DNA of 59,441 nt from Vittaforma corneae ATCC 50505 (Eukaryota > Microsporidia > Nosematidae). A program made the position numbers and the translations under genes. Positions 40,335 through 49,257 of this stretch are shown one piece after another; positions within the stretch are counted from its first letter, which is position 1, and each line of letters opens with the position of its first letter. Below the pieces are notes generated by a model. The model ran no database searches. It was not told where the DNA came from and worked only from the letters and a program-made list of their open reading frames with translations. The stretch lies in assembly GCF_000231115.1 (NCBI RefSeq), contig NW_006889837.1:6168-65608 (forward strand). The letters run 5' to 3'.

Positions 40335-41613
40335 ATGTCCACAAAGAAACTGTCAAACTTTGGTGCTGTTGCATCAATCGTGTCATCCACTCTTGGATGT
40401 GGAATCACGCTCATGATTGGTGTGTATCTTTATTTGGGGAAACACCGTTGCCACTCTTCTGATGCTTAGTGTTGGTCTGCTCACTTTCTTCTCCACATAC
40501 TCTTTGAGTTACGTTTCTACACTAACAAAGGAGAGATCAGACGAAAAGACCTCGTACAGCGACCTTGCTGCAAAGTTTTCTAAAAAGCTTAGAACTATGG
40601 TCTCGATGTCTTTGGTCGTTAACTCTTTAGTTACTTCCTTTTCCTTTACTCAGACCTTCCTCCGAATATTCTTAAATACTCTGAGATATAATGAATATCT
40701 CAATACCCTCCTTGACGAGAAGGCTCATCCCGTGAATTGCTATATAGCCAGAGCACTGATTCTGTTGATCATATGCTCTATTTACTTCTATGTGTTCCAG
40801 CTTGACAACCTTGCTTCCCTCTCGTTTTTCTCGCAGTTTAGTCTCTTTACGGCCATCTTCTTTAGTGCTGTAATATCCCTCTATGGATTATTCAATCCCG
40901 TTTCTAATGACCAGATGTCTCTTCCCGCGTCTGAAAGCGGATTAAACTTGGTTGATCCCCTTGGTGCTGTCATATTTGCCTTACACTGTCAGTTTTCATA
41001 TTTGGATATCTTCAACTCAATGAAGGATACTTCACTCGAGAATGTTAGGAATGTTACGGCTATCGCTTCCATTTTCGCTACTGTTCTGTATGGATCTGTT
41101 GGATTTTTAGGTTTCAAAGCTGTTGGTGCTGCTGTTGGAAATGATCCTGTTATTTTCCATTTTGCCTCCTCCTCATCTTCAATTGTTAAGGACCTGACCG
41201 AGAGGTATGGCATATACCTTGGAGGCTACCTTCCAAAGCTTCTTCACAGTATGTTCTGTCCAATATTCTTTAGCGGCAACATATTCAATATGTTTTCCAT
41301 CACTCCTATTTTGCAGAACTGGCTCTCAATCAAGGGCAAACCTGCTTCTCGCTCAACCATTGCATTCTTAGCATGCGCATTTCTCTTTGTTGGCTCAGTT
41401 AAGCCAGTTGAGAACTTGGGATCTGTATTTTCTATTGCAGGATTCTTACTGACAACTCCACTATCGTTCTTGTTTCCTGCACTATTTGTGATATGTGCAT
41501 CTTCCAAGCTGAACATTATGACAGTCGGCTCTGGTATTGTGATATGTCTTAGTGTTGCGATAATGATTGGGCTTACCCTCATGAAGCTCAACTGGTTACC
41601 ATTACTAAAATGA
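40335..41613 (+). CDS. Amino-acid transporter of the AAAP/AVT (SLC36/38-like) family; one frame break
   Basis: The N-terminus (ATG at 40335) reads LSNFGAVASIVSSTLGCGITLM, the first membrane helix with the family GxGI-type break. The frame shifts within about 40415-40440, and the rest (40417-41613) gives ten more hydrophobic segments. Removing one T from CTTTATTTGGGG joins the two parts to about 425 residues, normal for the family (11 helices). FSQFSLFTAIFFSAVISLYG, ALHCQFSYLDIFNSMKD and SVGFLGFKAVGAAVGNDPVI are AVT-like. It probably moves neutral amino acids across the plasma membrane or a vacuole by proton or sodium coupling. Microsporidia depend on host amino acids. A short intron is an unlikely alternative because no branch-point motif is seen. 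Confidence 0.75.
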
Positions 41614-41812
41614 AGTTAATTTAATAGTAAAGAGTAAAAGACATGACTAATTTGTGCTTAATGCTGTGTTTAGTTTTACTTATCTTATGCTTCAAATAGT
41701 AGCTTGAACACAGTTTTTAATATTGCAGCTTAAAGTATCAGATTAGCCTCTTCAATACCGGGGAGCTATCACAACAATTTCACAGCGTCTATCAGTTAAT
41801 TAGTAGGCTGTC

Positions 41813-42487
41813 TTATTGGATGAAACAAATTTTTATAAGCCTCTTTTCTTCTCTCAAGCTGTTGTACCAGGGCTTGAAATATTTTTGACATCCAATAGGC
41901 TCTGAAATATTAATCTTTAGATTCAAGCTACCCAAAAATAAAGTAAACATTGGATTGTCTGAGTCCAGAAGTATTTTCAATAGCTTGAAATGGAACGTTG
42001 TACTGCCCCCTTCGATAAAAAATAGCTCCTTGAGTATGCTTGTTGATATTAAAAACTCTCTCATTTTATAGTCAAAATTCTGTAACAGAAATATTAAAAG
42101 ATTCTGGATTGGTGTGTGCTTCAGTAAATTGACAGAGAAAAACATGTGAATAACAATGAAAAAATCATCAAAACATAAAAATATCTGGTTTTTGATACCT
42201 TCTGAAAGGTAATACAAGTCTTCCTCTGGAAAGCTCTCTAGATTTTTAAAGAGAAAGCTAAGCTTGTATGTTTTTGCATTTATGACTCTGTTCGACTCAG
42301 ATAGAAAATAAAAGGCCAAGCAGTACTGAGCTGACATTCCTTCAAGGACACTGAACACGTCATCCTCGTTGAATTTTGTTTTTCTATTTGCTTTTAAGTA
42401 TTCCAAGACATCTGAGTTCTGTGAAAAGGCATCCACCCTTGTTTTACAAGCATTGTAGAGCGTATCACTTGCTTCTGTGTTACCCAT
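41813..42487 (-). CDS. Hypothetical helical protein
   Basis: 224 residues from MGNTEASDTLYNACK. Mostly helical and rich in Phe, Leu and Lys (CFDDFFIVIHMFFSVNLLKHTPIQNLLIFLL), with no clear membrane topology, signal peptide or named motif. It ends in WYNSLREEKRLIKICFIQ. The start at 42487 is chosen over the in-frame codon further upstream because TACCCTTTA stands directly before it. It could be a subunit of a tethering or transcription complex; nothing in the sequence says which. Confidence 0.6.
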   Translation of the reverse strand: MGNTEASDTLYNACKTRVDAFSQNSDVLEYLKANRKTKFNEDDVFSVLEGMSAQYCLAFYFLSESNRVINAKTYKLSFLFKNLESFPEEDLYYLSEGIKNQIFLCFDDFFIVIHMFFSVNLLKHTPIQNLLIFLLQNFDYKMREFLISTSILKELFFIEGGSTTFHFKLLKILLDSDNPMFTLFLGSLNLKINISEPIGCQKYFKPWYNSLREEKRLIKICFIQ

Positions 42488-42620
42488 TAAAGGGTACCAA
42501 AGTAGCACAACTTACTACATGAATACATCAACTATTTGCGGAACGCTTCCCACAGCAATACTGTAGAACCTTAATGGTTAATATTTAAAATTAAATATAT
42601 TTAATAAATTTATTGGTTTT

Positions 42621-42923
42621 CTACTGGCTATCTTCTTTCTCAGTGCTGCACAGTGGCACCAAAAATGAATACAGTTCTTCATTGCTCTTAACAACACTTC
42701 TGAAATCCTGTGCTTGGATCTTAGCTGATTCTCTTCTTTTTGCACTCTCTGCCATTTTGGATATAATCTGCTCAAAAAACATCTCCAAAGCCTTGCTGAG
42801 CACAACAGGAACAGTTATTGCTGCCTTTCCAACATCTTCGTTCTGCTGCATGATCTTTTTTATTCTTGAAAGTGGAAATCGTGTCTTTCGTTTCTTATGA
42901 AGATCATTCAAAGAGTGGTCCAT
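42621..42923 (-). CDS. BUR6: Transcription repressor subunit NC2-alpha (DRAP1/Bur6)
   Basis: 100 residues. The histone fold RFPLSRIKKIMQQNEDVGKAAITVPVVLSKALEMFFEQIISKMAE aligns with DRAP1 [37 protein letters not shown], and SAKIQAQDFRSVV with the third helix. With NC2-beta it clamps TBP on promoters and blocks TFIIA and TFIIB. The ATG at 42923 is chosen (ACCCTTATCAAA upstream) over the open frame to 42953. It is barely longer than the fold itself (yeast 142). The weaker alternative is Dpb3/CHRAC, but 'IGK/VGKAA.TVPV' favours NC2. Confidence 0.88.
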   Translation of the reverse strand: MDHSLNDLHKKRKTRFPLSRIKKIMQQNEDVGKAAITVPVVLSKALEMFFEQIISKMAESAKRRESAKIQAQDFRSVVKSNEELYSFLVPLCSTEKEDSQ

Positions 42924-43302
42924 TTTGATAAGGGTAGTGTGCTTAAAAAACATCTAACAAACAATGGCAAATGTTTACAATTCTAGTCCTAAGCCTTAAA
43001 TAAACCATGCCCACTTTACACTGGGCTTCTGCAAAATCCTTTTTTTCAGTAGACAATGCGAAACCAATACTAAAACATCCATATGGCTGTAGAAGCATCA
43101 ATACAACAACCACTGTATTGTTCTCTATAGCAATGCCTATGGCTTGATCACACACCACTAGAACACAACAAGCCTTATCTTGCGTGTTTACAGTTACTGG
43201 ATAGTCATTCAGCATTTACCAGTTGTTGAACGATTAAATGATGTTTTACTCCTTTCTTCTCCTTTCTAATTTCAATTATCACCTGGTATGTTGCCCCTTA
43301 AC

Positions 43303-43593
43303 ATGGATAGAATGCAGACAGCTGATATGAGACAGGCGTTCGAGGAATTCATCCAGAAGAAAGAGCTGGAACTTGCTAGATTTAATATAAAAAGGAACCA
43401 AATCCCACATATCACCGAGTCCAGCTATTCCCATTCACCACTGATGAATTTTTCTGAAAGAATTAGGGCATACGGCGAAATGCCCATAAAAACGGTGCAT
43501 AGCAGCAGAAATAGCTTTAAAAAATACACAAAACTGCTGGCTTTGCTTGTTCTTATTTGTGTATTTATCGTTTTGGCGCTAATGCTCGTCTAA
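43303..43593 (+). CDS. Small tail-anchored membrane protein
   Basis: 96 residues. A helical, charged N-terminus (MRQAFEEFIQKKELELARFNIKR), then a polar middle with FSERIRAYGEMP, a basic stretch and a C-terminal membrane span (LLALLVLICVFIVLALML). It looks like a SNARE or other tail-anchored protein, but the heptads are too short to call. The start at 43303 follows GCCCCTTAAC; an in-frame ATG at 43288 lies before that motif and is therefore less likely. Confidence 0.6.
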   Translation: MDRMQTADMRQAFEEFIQKKELELARFNIKRNQIPHITESSYSHSPLMNFSERIRAYGEMPIKTVHSSRNSFKKYTKLLALLVLICVFIVLALMLV

Positions 43594-43841
43594 CCAACGA
43601 CTGATTAAAATACTGTTTACAAAATAATGGCAAGACAGATTCCATTTCGTGTTTGTTGAATGTAATTGTATTTACTTTTGTTTTATTTAACCATTACCCT
43701 GGCATTATGCAATAAAACTGAGGATGCTTTGAAGTTCTTACAAGTTTTTGCTTTCTGATCCTTTGGTGGGTATACACACTTTTAGTTATGTGAAAGTGTT
43801 GCACCTAAAGAAGATCTTTTGCTAAGACATGTTTTACCCCT

Positions 43842-44504
43842 ATGCCAATTGCTCAGATACTGATCTGTGTGCTAGGAATGTCCATGTGCCTTTATTCCTT
43901 GTCCCCGTGGGCCTTTCCTGTTGAACTCCACAACTACTTTACTTCGAAATATCTTGGCTATGGTTCCTTTTTAACATTCTGGAATATTTACTTTACTTTG
44001 ATCACATTTGCATCCAAACTGGGATATTTGATGATCAAAAAACTGATAGGTATCGGCGCCTTTACATACTTTCTACATATTACCTTTTCATTTCTGTTTC
44101 CTCTTTCGCTCATACTTTCTATTATTGTCTTTCTTGGATATTGGCCACTGATGCTCATCAATTACAATAACTTTTATCCTGTCTTTTTGACTGAAAAGAA
44201 CATTAGAAACCCCATGTTTACAGATCTTTGTCTACACCTTTTCCCTCTCTTGAGCCTTTCCCTGCTCAGAACAACAGCGAGGTTGAGCTGCTCACTGATT
44301 AATATATTTTTCATTTTCATAATTGGATTAGCATATGTAATATCAGCCAACTATGTATTTTACATTGAAGGTGCCTGGCCGTATCCGTTTATGGACACAT
44401 TCGGATGGATAGAGGCCAATGTGCTGTTTGCGGGTGGCATAATCCTCAGTATTGGAATACTTTTGATTCTTCGTAAGGTCCAACCGAGTCGTCCTAGAAA
44501 GTAA
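43842..44504 (+). CDS. AIG1/ADTRP (FAR-17a) family integral-membrane hydrolase
   Basis: 220 residues, six hydrophobic segments. FLTFWNIYF carries the threonine (T45) and FTDLCLHLFPLLSL the histidine (H132) of the catalytic pair known in human AIG1 (T43, H134) and ADTRP (T47, H131). Their spacing is conserved, and AWPYPFMDTFGW near the C-terminus matches the family 'MWVYPFLE' block. Human members hydrolyse fatty-acid esters of hydroxy fatty acids (FAHFAs). The substrate here is unknown. TTTTACCCCT immediately precedes the ATG. The protein ends in a basic tail. Confidence 0.8.
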   Translation: MPIAQILICVLGMSMCLYSLSPWAFPVELHNYFTSKYLGYGSFLTFWNIYFTLITFASKLGYLMIKKLIGIGAFTYFLHITFSFLFPLSLILSIIVFLGYWPLMLINYNNFYPVFLTEKNIRNPMFTDLCLHLFPLLSLSLLRTTARLSCSLINIFFIFIIGLAYVISANYVFYIEGAWPYPFMDTFGWIEANVLFAGGIILSIGILLILRKVQPSRPRK

Positions 44505-44673
44505 AGGATAAAAATACACCAAAGCCATAAACAATAAAGCTGTTGTGTTATAAAAATACTGTGTAGAAGTAATTGTTGATGTATTCTTTAATAAATGCCC
44601 ATACTATCTTACATTTTTTAAGGTTTACCAAATATGTGGCATGCCTGTCTTGCTTAGTTGACAAAATGCCATC

Positions 44674-44943
44674 TTACTTTGCTCTTTTCCTGTCAAAGCT
44701 TTTAATTTTTGATCTTGCTTCCTCAACAAGTGTTGATCTTTTCTCAATTTCCTCAAATTGGGGTAGACTAATGGAGCCTACAAAATCACTAAGATCACAG
44801 GAATTAAAGATGTGCTCGCATACTTGGCATGCTCTTGTTGAATCTATTGCATTGATTATCTCTATCACTTCCTTTGGTATATTTTTTGTGAGTTGTTCTT
44901 CTTCAAAGAGCTTCTTATCCATAAAGGAATGAAAATTTTTCAT
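44674..44943 (-). CDS. Small hypothetical protein
   Basis: 89 residues. CQVCEHIFNSCD may be a small metal- or disulphide-type cluster, but no second pair follows. The C-terminus (QFEEIEKRSTLVEEARSKIKSFDRKRAK) is helical and basic. No signal or membrane segment. The ATG at 44943 lacks a clear CCC motif, so the support is moderate. It is convergent with the AIG1-like gene. Confidence 0.5.
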   Translation of the reverse strand: MKNFHSFMDKKLFEEEQLTKNIPKEVIEIINAIDSTRACQVCEHIFNSCDLSDFVGSISLPQFEEIEKRSTLVEEARSKIKSFDRKRAK

Positions 44944-46326
44944 TGTTGATGAAAAGAAGCTTAATGGTACCTGTATCTCTTAACTTACAGTTTCCTGTCC
45001 TGAAGCCTGCACTATACACTTTAACAACCATGACAGTCTTTAAACTACTATTAAGGGGTAATTTATACTCGAAAGATGCATTTTTACACAGGCCTAACTA
45101 ACTTTTTAAAATATTAGTTACTGGGTTTTGCAAATTTTTTAAAATTTTTATCTACGAGGCATTGCAAAAACATTAAAAGTCCCTGCCAGTAACGAGGCGT
45201 ATTGTCTTTGATTAAAACCTCTCAACTGCCGCATTTATGATACTCTCGACAGTCCTTGTAGGTTGATCCGTTGAAGGCATGCAAAAACTTTCAAGTACAG
45301 CCACAAAGTTCAGCAGCAGTCCAACATAGCACAAATGATGAAAATGAATTGATTCGTTATGTTTTACCTAGAAAGGAGGGGTTTCTTTCATATCTTAAAA
45401 ATAGTATACCATAAATGGGGCTGCAGACTTTATTTGAAATAAAGTTGTAAGTTTGACATTGATGGAATTGAAGTATGCTTAAATGCTTGGCATTTTTGAT
45501 GCAAACATATCGAAGCATAAAATTATTGAAAGACAAACTACTTCTAAGCAGGTGTTGTGTGCAATACTTGAGCGATTAAAAAATTGGGATATTGAAAAAT
45601 TAAATTGCCAGGTACTTTCACTTGTTGCTCATCTGCGAATAAAACGTCAATACGTCTTTTGGACGACTAATGCCATGTTCAGTATTTATTCTATATTTGT
45701 GGCTGTTGCAATAAAAGCGATAACCTAAACAGAGTTTACTGACGCTGATCAAAATAACGGTGACCAAAATATTAACGGTATAATTTTGATATTTAAGTCT
45801 CTTGTAAATTGATCAGACCATTCTTCGAGTACCCACCTTGGCAACGATTATGTTACTGTCTTTTGGTTCAAAGTTTATGATTTGTGCAGATTAATGAAAA
45901 TAGTAAAATTTTTAGTCTTTCAATGATGATAAGAATCCTTAAAGACCACTTGCATTTATTTCCTACGGATTATGCATGGTACTAGAACTGTTTTGCTATG
46001 TTTACGGTACTGTACTTGATTTTTATATTTGATTTCGAGAAATTTTTAGACTTTTCTTAGGCAAATCGAATAGTGTCAAACGTATCATTGATAATCTCAC
46101 TGAGTATAAAGTTTGTAATGTAAAAATGCACTGTCAACTTAAATATTTTATGGTGTTTCATGTATGTGAATTGGCATGTAACTAGAAGGTAAACATGTAC
46201 TTGTGTTTGCAGGACTGCTGTTATTCTGTTCCTTTCCATTTTACAAAATCTGGTGATGAAAAGATTCAGCTTTAATCTAAAATCATTTCTGACATGAAAA
46301 ATTTTCAAAATTTTTAAAGTATAAAT
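44944..46326. other. Longest gene-poor stretch (1.38 kb)
   Basis: No frame with a recognisable product. An 81-codon plus-strand frame (45483-45728, with KNWDIEKLNCQVLSLVAHLRIKRQYVFWTTN) and an 83-codon minus-strand frame (46057-46308) are weak candidates without start motifs. An AAATTTTTTAAAATTTTT block occurs at about 45131-45151, a promoter-like tract with no coding frame behind it. The region may hold a non-coding RNA, a decayed gene or regulatory DNA for the large gene at 46327. Confidence 0.45.
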
Positions 46327-48249
46327 ATGTCCATGATAGAAACCAGTACTATGTACAAAAGAGGAGAATCAAAGCTAAGCCATATCATATTTGGCCTAGC
46401 AAAAATAATAGGGCCTATCGTGGTCTTAATCAGATCTGATGTCGTAATCAGTAGTAGCCTTTTGCCACCTCACATGCCTAATGAAGGAATGGTTTGTGGT
46501 CCATGGTTATTACAAAAAACTTCAGATAGCACCCAAAATTTATTATTGAGCGAATCATCGGACAGTTTGAGCAGTGGGCTTAGTTTTGAGGTTGATAATA
46601 CATACAAAAGCCCAAATATCACCGTAAATGGAACAGAAGAAAACAACAGCATGTTAATTTCAACAAAGATGCCCAATGGATTACCACCAAAAGAAAATAG
46701 CAATTTGTTTAATGCTTGCAATACAGGAAGCGATGCTGATCCTAAAGTCTGTACACCTGACGATGCAGAATATTGGTCTGACATTAAAGATTTCCGCACT
46801 CACAGGTTTTCATCATTTTCAAAGCGAATATTCAGGATATTGCTTGAACATGTTTCAATCGATGAGCACACTGGCCAGGTTAAAGCTACATTGGATTCCA
46901 AGAAGAAAGGCTCTTCTTTGAAAAAATGCGATGCCAACTATTTGCATGATTTAAACAAGCTTAGTGAAATGTCTGGCACAGACAAATTAACCTCTGAAAT
47001 TGTAAATAATATAAAAGACTTTCTGGTGTACTTAAAGAATGTTATATCCCACCATATGTCAAAAATTGAGTTTTTTAATCTCTGTCTGGAACAGGAAGAT
47101 TGCATGCTAGGTTCTAGTGAAATTTATAGAATAGTGTCCATGTTTGATGTGTTTTATAGAGACACAAAGCTAAGGTCTGATGACAAAGAGAGAATAGATC
47201 GTCTTATTGAAGACCGCAACCCAAGTATTTTAATGAACCAAACATTACACTCGATGATTAAACAAAAATGTGAAAGAGAGCTTAAAGAATTAGAAAATGT
47301 ACAAGACCGTACCCCACCTTCTGACAATGGACACAATAATCCTGTCGACGCAGTATCACAGTTTCATCAGCATTTAAACTTCCTCAGGCTTTTTGAGAGA
47401 TGGAGAATGGCTGTTGAAAGAGTGAATGGTATAAAAGAACATGTCAAAAGCACTGATCAAACAGTCAAATTGACCAAAGATGATATTTACTATACAGAGT
47501 TCTCGTGGTTGGAAAGAATACAAAGAACCGATAACGTCCACGTTGAAATCAACGAAATGCCTCTCCTCATTCCAGCTGAGCTATTCCTACTTTCAAACAT
47601 CACCACACTCACAGTTAACTTTCAAAAACCTTCAGAGGATGATAGTACTGCTTGCATAGAGAAGTATATAAAAGATCTAATTAAAAGCATATCCACGCTA
47701 CCCAGACTAAGAAGGCTGGTATTGCTATTCAATAACATGCCGTTGATTTTGGAGAAGAGTTTGCCCTGCATACCTCAGTTGGAGGAGTTGGAAATGGACT
47801 ATCCGTCTGACCTAAGTCAAACGACATGCGACGTACTAGCAAGATGGGTTGGAGGGTGCAGAAATCTGAGGAAATTTACAATATTGGAGTTTGGTCACGA
47901 GCGTATTCCAGAGAAGCTGAGAGGAGTTTTGAGTGCTATTAAGTTTCCTGTTTTTAGCATATCATTTTGCACGAAACAGAAGAAATTCTACATTTCTGAG
48001 GATGACATGTCTTTTTTGACGAAGTTACATGTGTTTTCTGTGCGTGCTAAGCAGCTGTACTTGCCTTTATGCTTCTTTGACCATTTTGCATGCCCAAAGA
48101 ATGTTAGCATTGAAAAGAAAAAGAACTCCATGTGTAAAGTTACCCCAAAGCAATTCATTAGGAAAATGACAGCTTCACAGTTTACCTTTAAGGCAAAAAA
48201 AGAGTTAAATGGAGAGCAAAATGACAGCAATCCAACTGTAATTGAATGA
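46327..48249 (+). CDS. Large hypothetical protein with degenerate leucine-rich region
   Basis: 640 residues. A hydrophobic segment near residues 19-47 (IIFGLAKIIGPIVVLIRSDVVI) could be a signal anchor. Residues 50-330 are polar and helical without a known domain. Residues 410-560 read like irregular leucine-rich repeats: FLLSNITTLTVNF, LPRLRRLVLLFNNM, IPQLEELEMDYP, CRNLRKFTILEF. The basic C-terminus ends in serine/asparagine-rich sequence. It may belong to the multigene LRR-type families of microsporidia, perhaps distantly related to the protein at the left edge, but this is inference. AAAATTTTCAAAATTTTTAA lies just upstream of the ATG. Confidence 0.65.
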   Translation: MSMIETSTMYKRGESKLSHIIFGLAKIIGPIVVLIRSDVVISSSLLPPHMPNEGMVCGPWLLQKTSDSTQNLLLSESSDSLSSGLSFEVDNTYKSPNITVNGTEENNSMLISTKMPNGLPPKENSNLFNACNTGSDADPKVCTPDDAEYWSDIKDFRTHRFSSFSKRIFRILLEHVSIDEHTGQVKATLDSKKKGSSLKKCDANYLHDLNKLSEMSGTDKLTSEIVNNIKDFLVYLKNVISHHMSKIEFFNLCLEQEDCMLGSSEIYRIVSMFDVFYRDTKLRSDDKERIDRLIEDRNPSILMNQTLHSMIKQKCERELKELENVQDRTPPSDNGHNNPVDAVSQFHQHLNFLRLFERWRMAVERVNGIKEHVKSTDQTVKLTKDDIYYTEFSWLERIQRTDNVHVEINEMPLLIPAELFLLSNITTLTVNFQKPSEDDSTACIEKYIKDLIKSISTLPRLRRLVLLFNNMPLILEKSLPCIPQLEELEMDYPSDLSQTTCDVLARWVGGCRNLRKFTILEFGHERIPEKLRGVLSAIKFPVFSISFCTKQKKFYISEDDMSFLTKLHVFSVRAKQLYLPLCFFDHFACPKNVSIEKKKNSMCKVTPKQFIRKMTASQFTFKAKKELNGEQNDSNPTVIE

Positions 48250-48340
48250 ATAATGTAAATAGCCGGTATTTTGTTTTAGGATTACTGCATTTTTAGTATT
48301 AACGTTAAATTTACTAACTCTCTGCAAATATTAAAAATTA

Positions 48341-48364
48341 AAACACCCTCTTTGAAGGGGGTTT
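48341..48364. repeat. Hairpin between two convergent genes
   Basis: AAACACCCTC, a TTTGA loop and AGGGGGTTT form an imperfect stem of about nine pairs in the 191-base gap between two convergent stop codons. It could help end transcription or stabilise a 3' end. A second hairpin with CCTCT/AGAGG arms overlaps the NSE3-like stop codon (52210-52225). Confidence 0.4.
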
Positions 48365-48440
48365 GACAGTTTTTCTATCATTAATAATGGAAATCAACGG
48401 CAAATAAAGATAGCTTACTTTAATAAAGCAGGTTTATTTA

Positions 48441-48971
48441 TTAGCGATCCCTACGGGATGAAAACGGCTTTTTCTTTGATTTTGATGGTTCTGTGTGTTT
48501 TGCATGTAACGAGAATGAAAATGACAATTCATCACAATCTAAAATACGCTTCCAGGCATGTGTTATGTCTTCGGCGCTTGTTGGATCAGAAATCCAAATG
48601 CATATTCTATAGTTTGCTTTCTCAGCATATACACATCCATTGATCCCCTTGAAGGGCTCTAATATACAGAATACAACTGTCTTTTTCCACAGTCCATGCA
48701 GCTTTTCCTTCAAGGCAGTGGGGATCTCCACTATTATTCGTCCCCCAGTCACGTTGTTTGGATCCTCCCACATTGGTGCTATATTCTGTCTAAAAAAGCT
48801 CAAGTCTAGAAAATTCTCCAATCCAGCAATCTCAGTCTGATCAAGAGTGTAGAGCAGCTCAGGGACTGTTTTTACTATGCATATCTGCTTTACACTGCTC
48901 GCCCAGTCTTTTTGTTGTTGTTCTATACTTGAAACTTGGTAGTATTTCCAGTTCGACTTTATCTCATCCAT
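48441..48971 (-). CDS. Cap-binding translation factor eIF4E
   Basis: 176 residues, somewhat shorter than human eIF4E (217). Signature FFRQNIAPMWEDPNNVTGGRIIVEI carries the MWED tryptophan/glutamate that holds the m7G cap, and an N-terminal NWKYYQ fits the first cap tryptophan region. The conserved basic part (GGRIIVEI; YAEKANYRICIWI) follows. It recruits mRNAs to the ribosome through eIF4G. The C-terminal tail (KSKKKPFSSRRDR) is unusually basic. The ATG at 48971 is preceded by AAATTTTTTATCATCC and overlaps a start codon on the other strand. Confidence 0.9.
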   Translation of the reverse strand: MDEIKSNWKYYQVSSIEQQQKDWASSVKQICIVKTVPELLYTLDQTEIAGLENFLDLSFFRQNIAPMWEDPNNVTGGRIIVEIPTALKEKLHGLWKKTVVFCILEPFKGINGCVYAEKANYRICIWISDPTSAEDITHAWKRILDCDELSFSFSLHAKHTEPSKSKKKPFSSRRDR

Positions 48972-49203
48972 GGATGATAAAAAATTTCATTTTTTAAAGC
49001 AAAGCATGGTGTTTCGGCATTGGTTTTTCGTTTTACTAACAGTTTTATTATTTTCTTGCCTTATTTCAATGTTGCACATCAGTCTTGAAAAACTGCAGAT
49101 TGTTAATGAGCAAGGATCGGTAAAAAGCAATATTGAAATCAACCATCTTTCATATCAGAAAGAAGAAACGTTACCACCACAGCTGTGGAAATTAAAACAA
49201 TAG
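48970..49203 (+). CDS. Possible small single-span membrane protein
   Basis: 77 residues: a basic N-terminus (DDKKFHFLKQSM), one hydrophobic span (HWFFVLLTVLLFSCLISML) and a short polar tail, suggesting a type II anchor. Its ATG (48970) overlaps the start codon of eIF4E (48971, opposite strand) in the palindrome CCATGG. If real, each gene's promoter lies inside the other gene. An internal ATG at 49006 is an alternative start. A chance frame is quite possible. Confidence 0.35.
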   Translation: MDDKKFHFLKQSMVFRHWFFVLLTVLLFSCLISMLHISLEKLQIVNEQGSVKSNIEINHLSYQKEETLPPQLWKLKQ

Positions 49204-49257
49204 TTATGAGAGTATTGCTTGAAGCAATCAGCACTTGGAAATTTTTTATTAATTTAT

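Noticed and set aside
40335..40440. Short intron at the start of the transporter gene
   Set aside because: The stretch GTGTAT...TTAG has no GTAAGT-type donor or CTAAC-type branch point, and a single-base change explains the two frames more simply.
45483..45728. 81-codon frame as a transposase remnant or small gene
   Set aside because: No catalytic motif, no terminal repeats, no start motif; too short to separate from chance.
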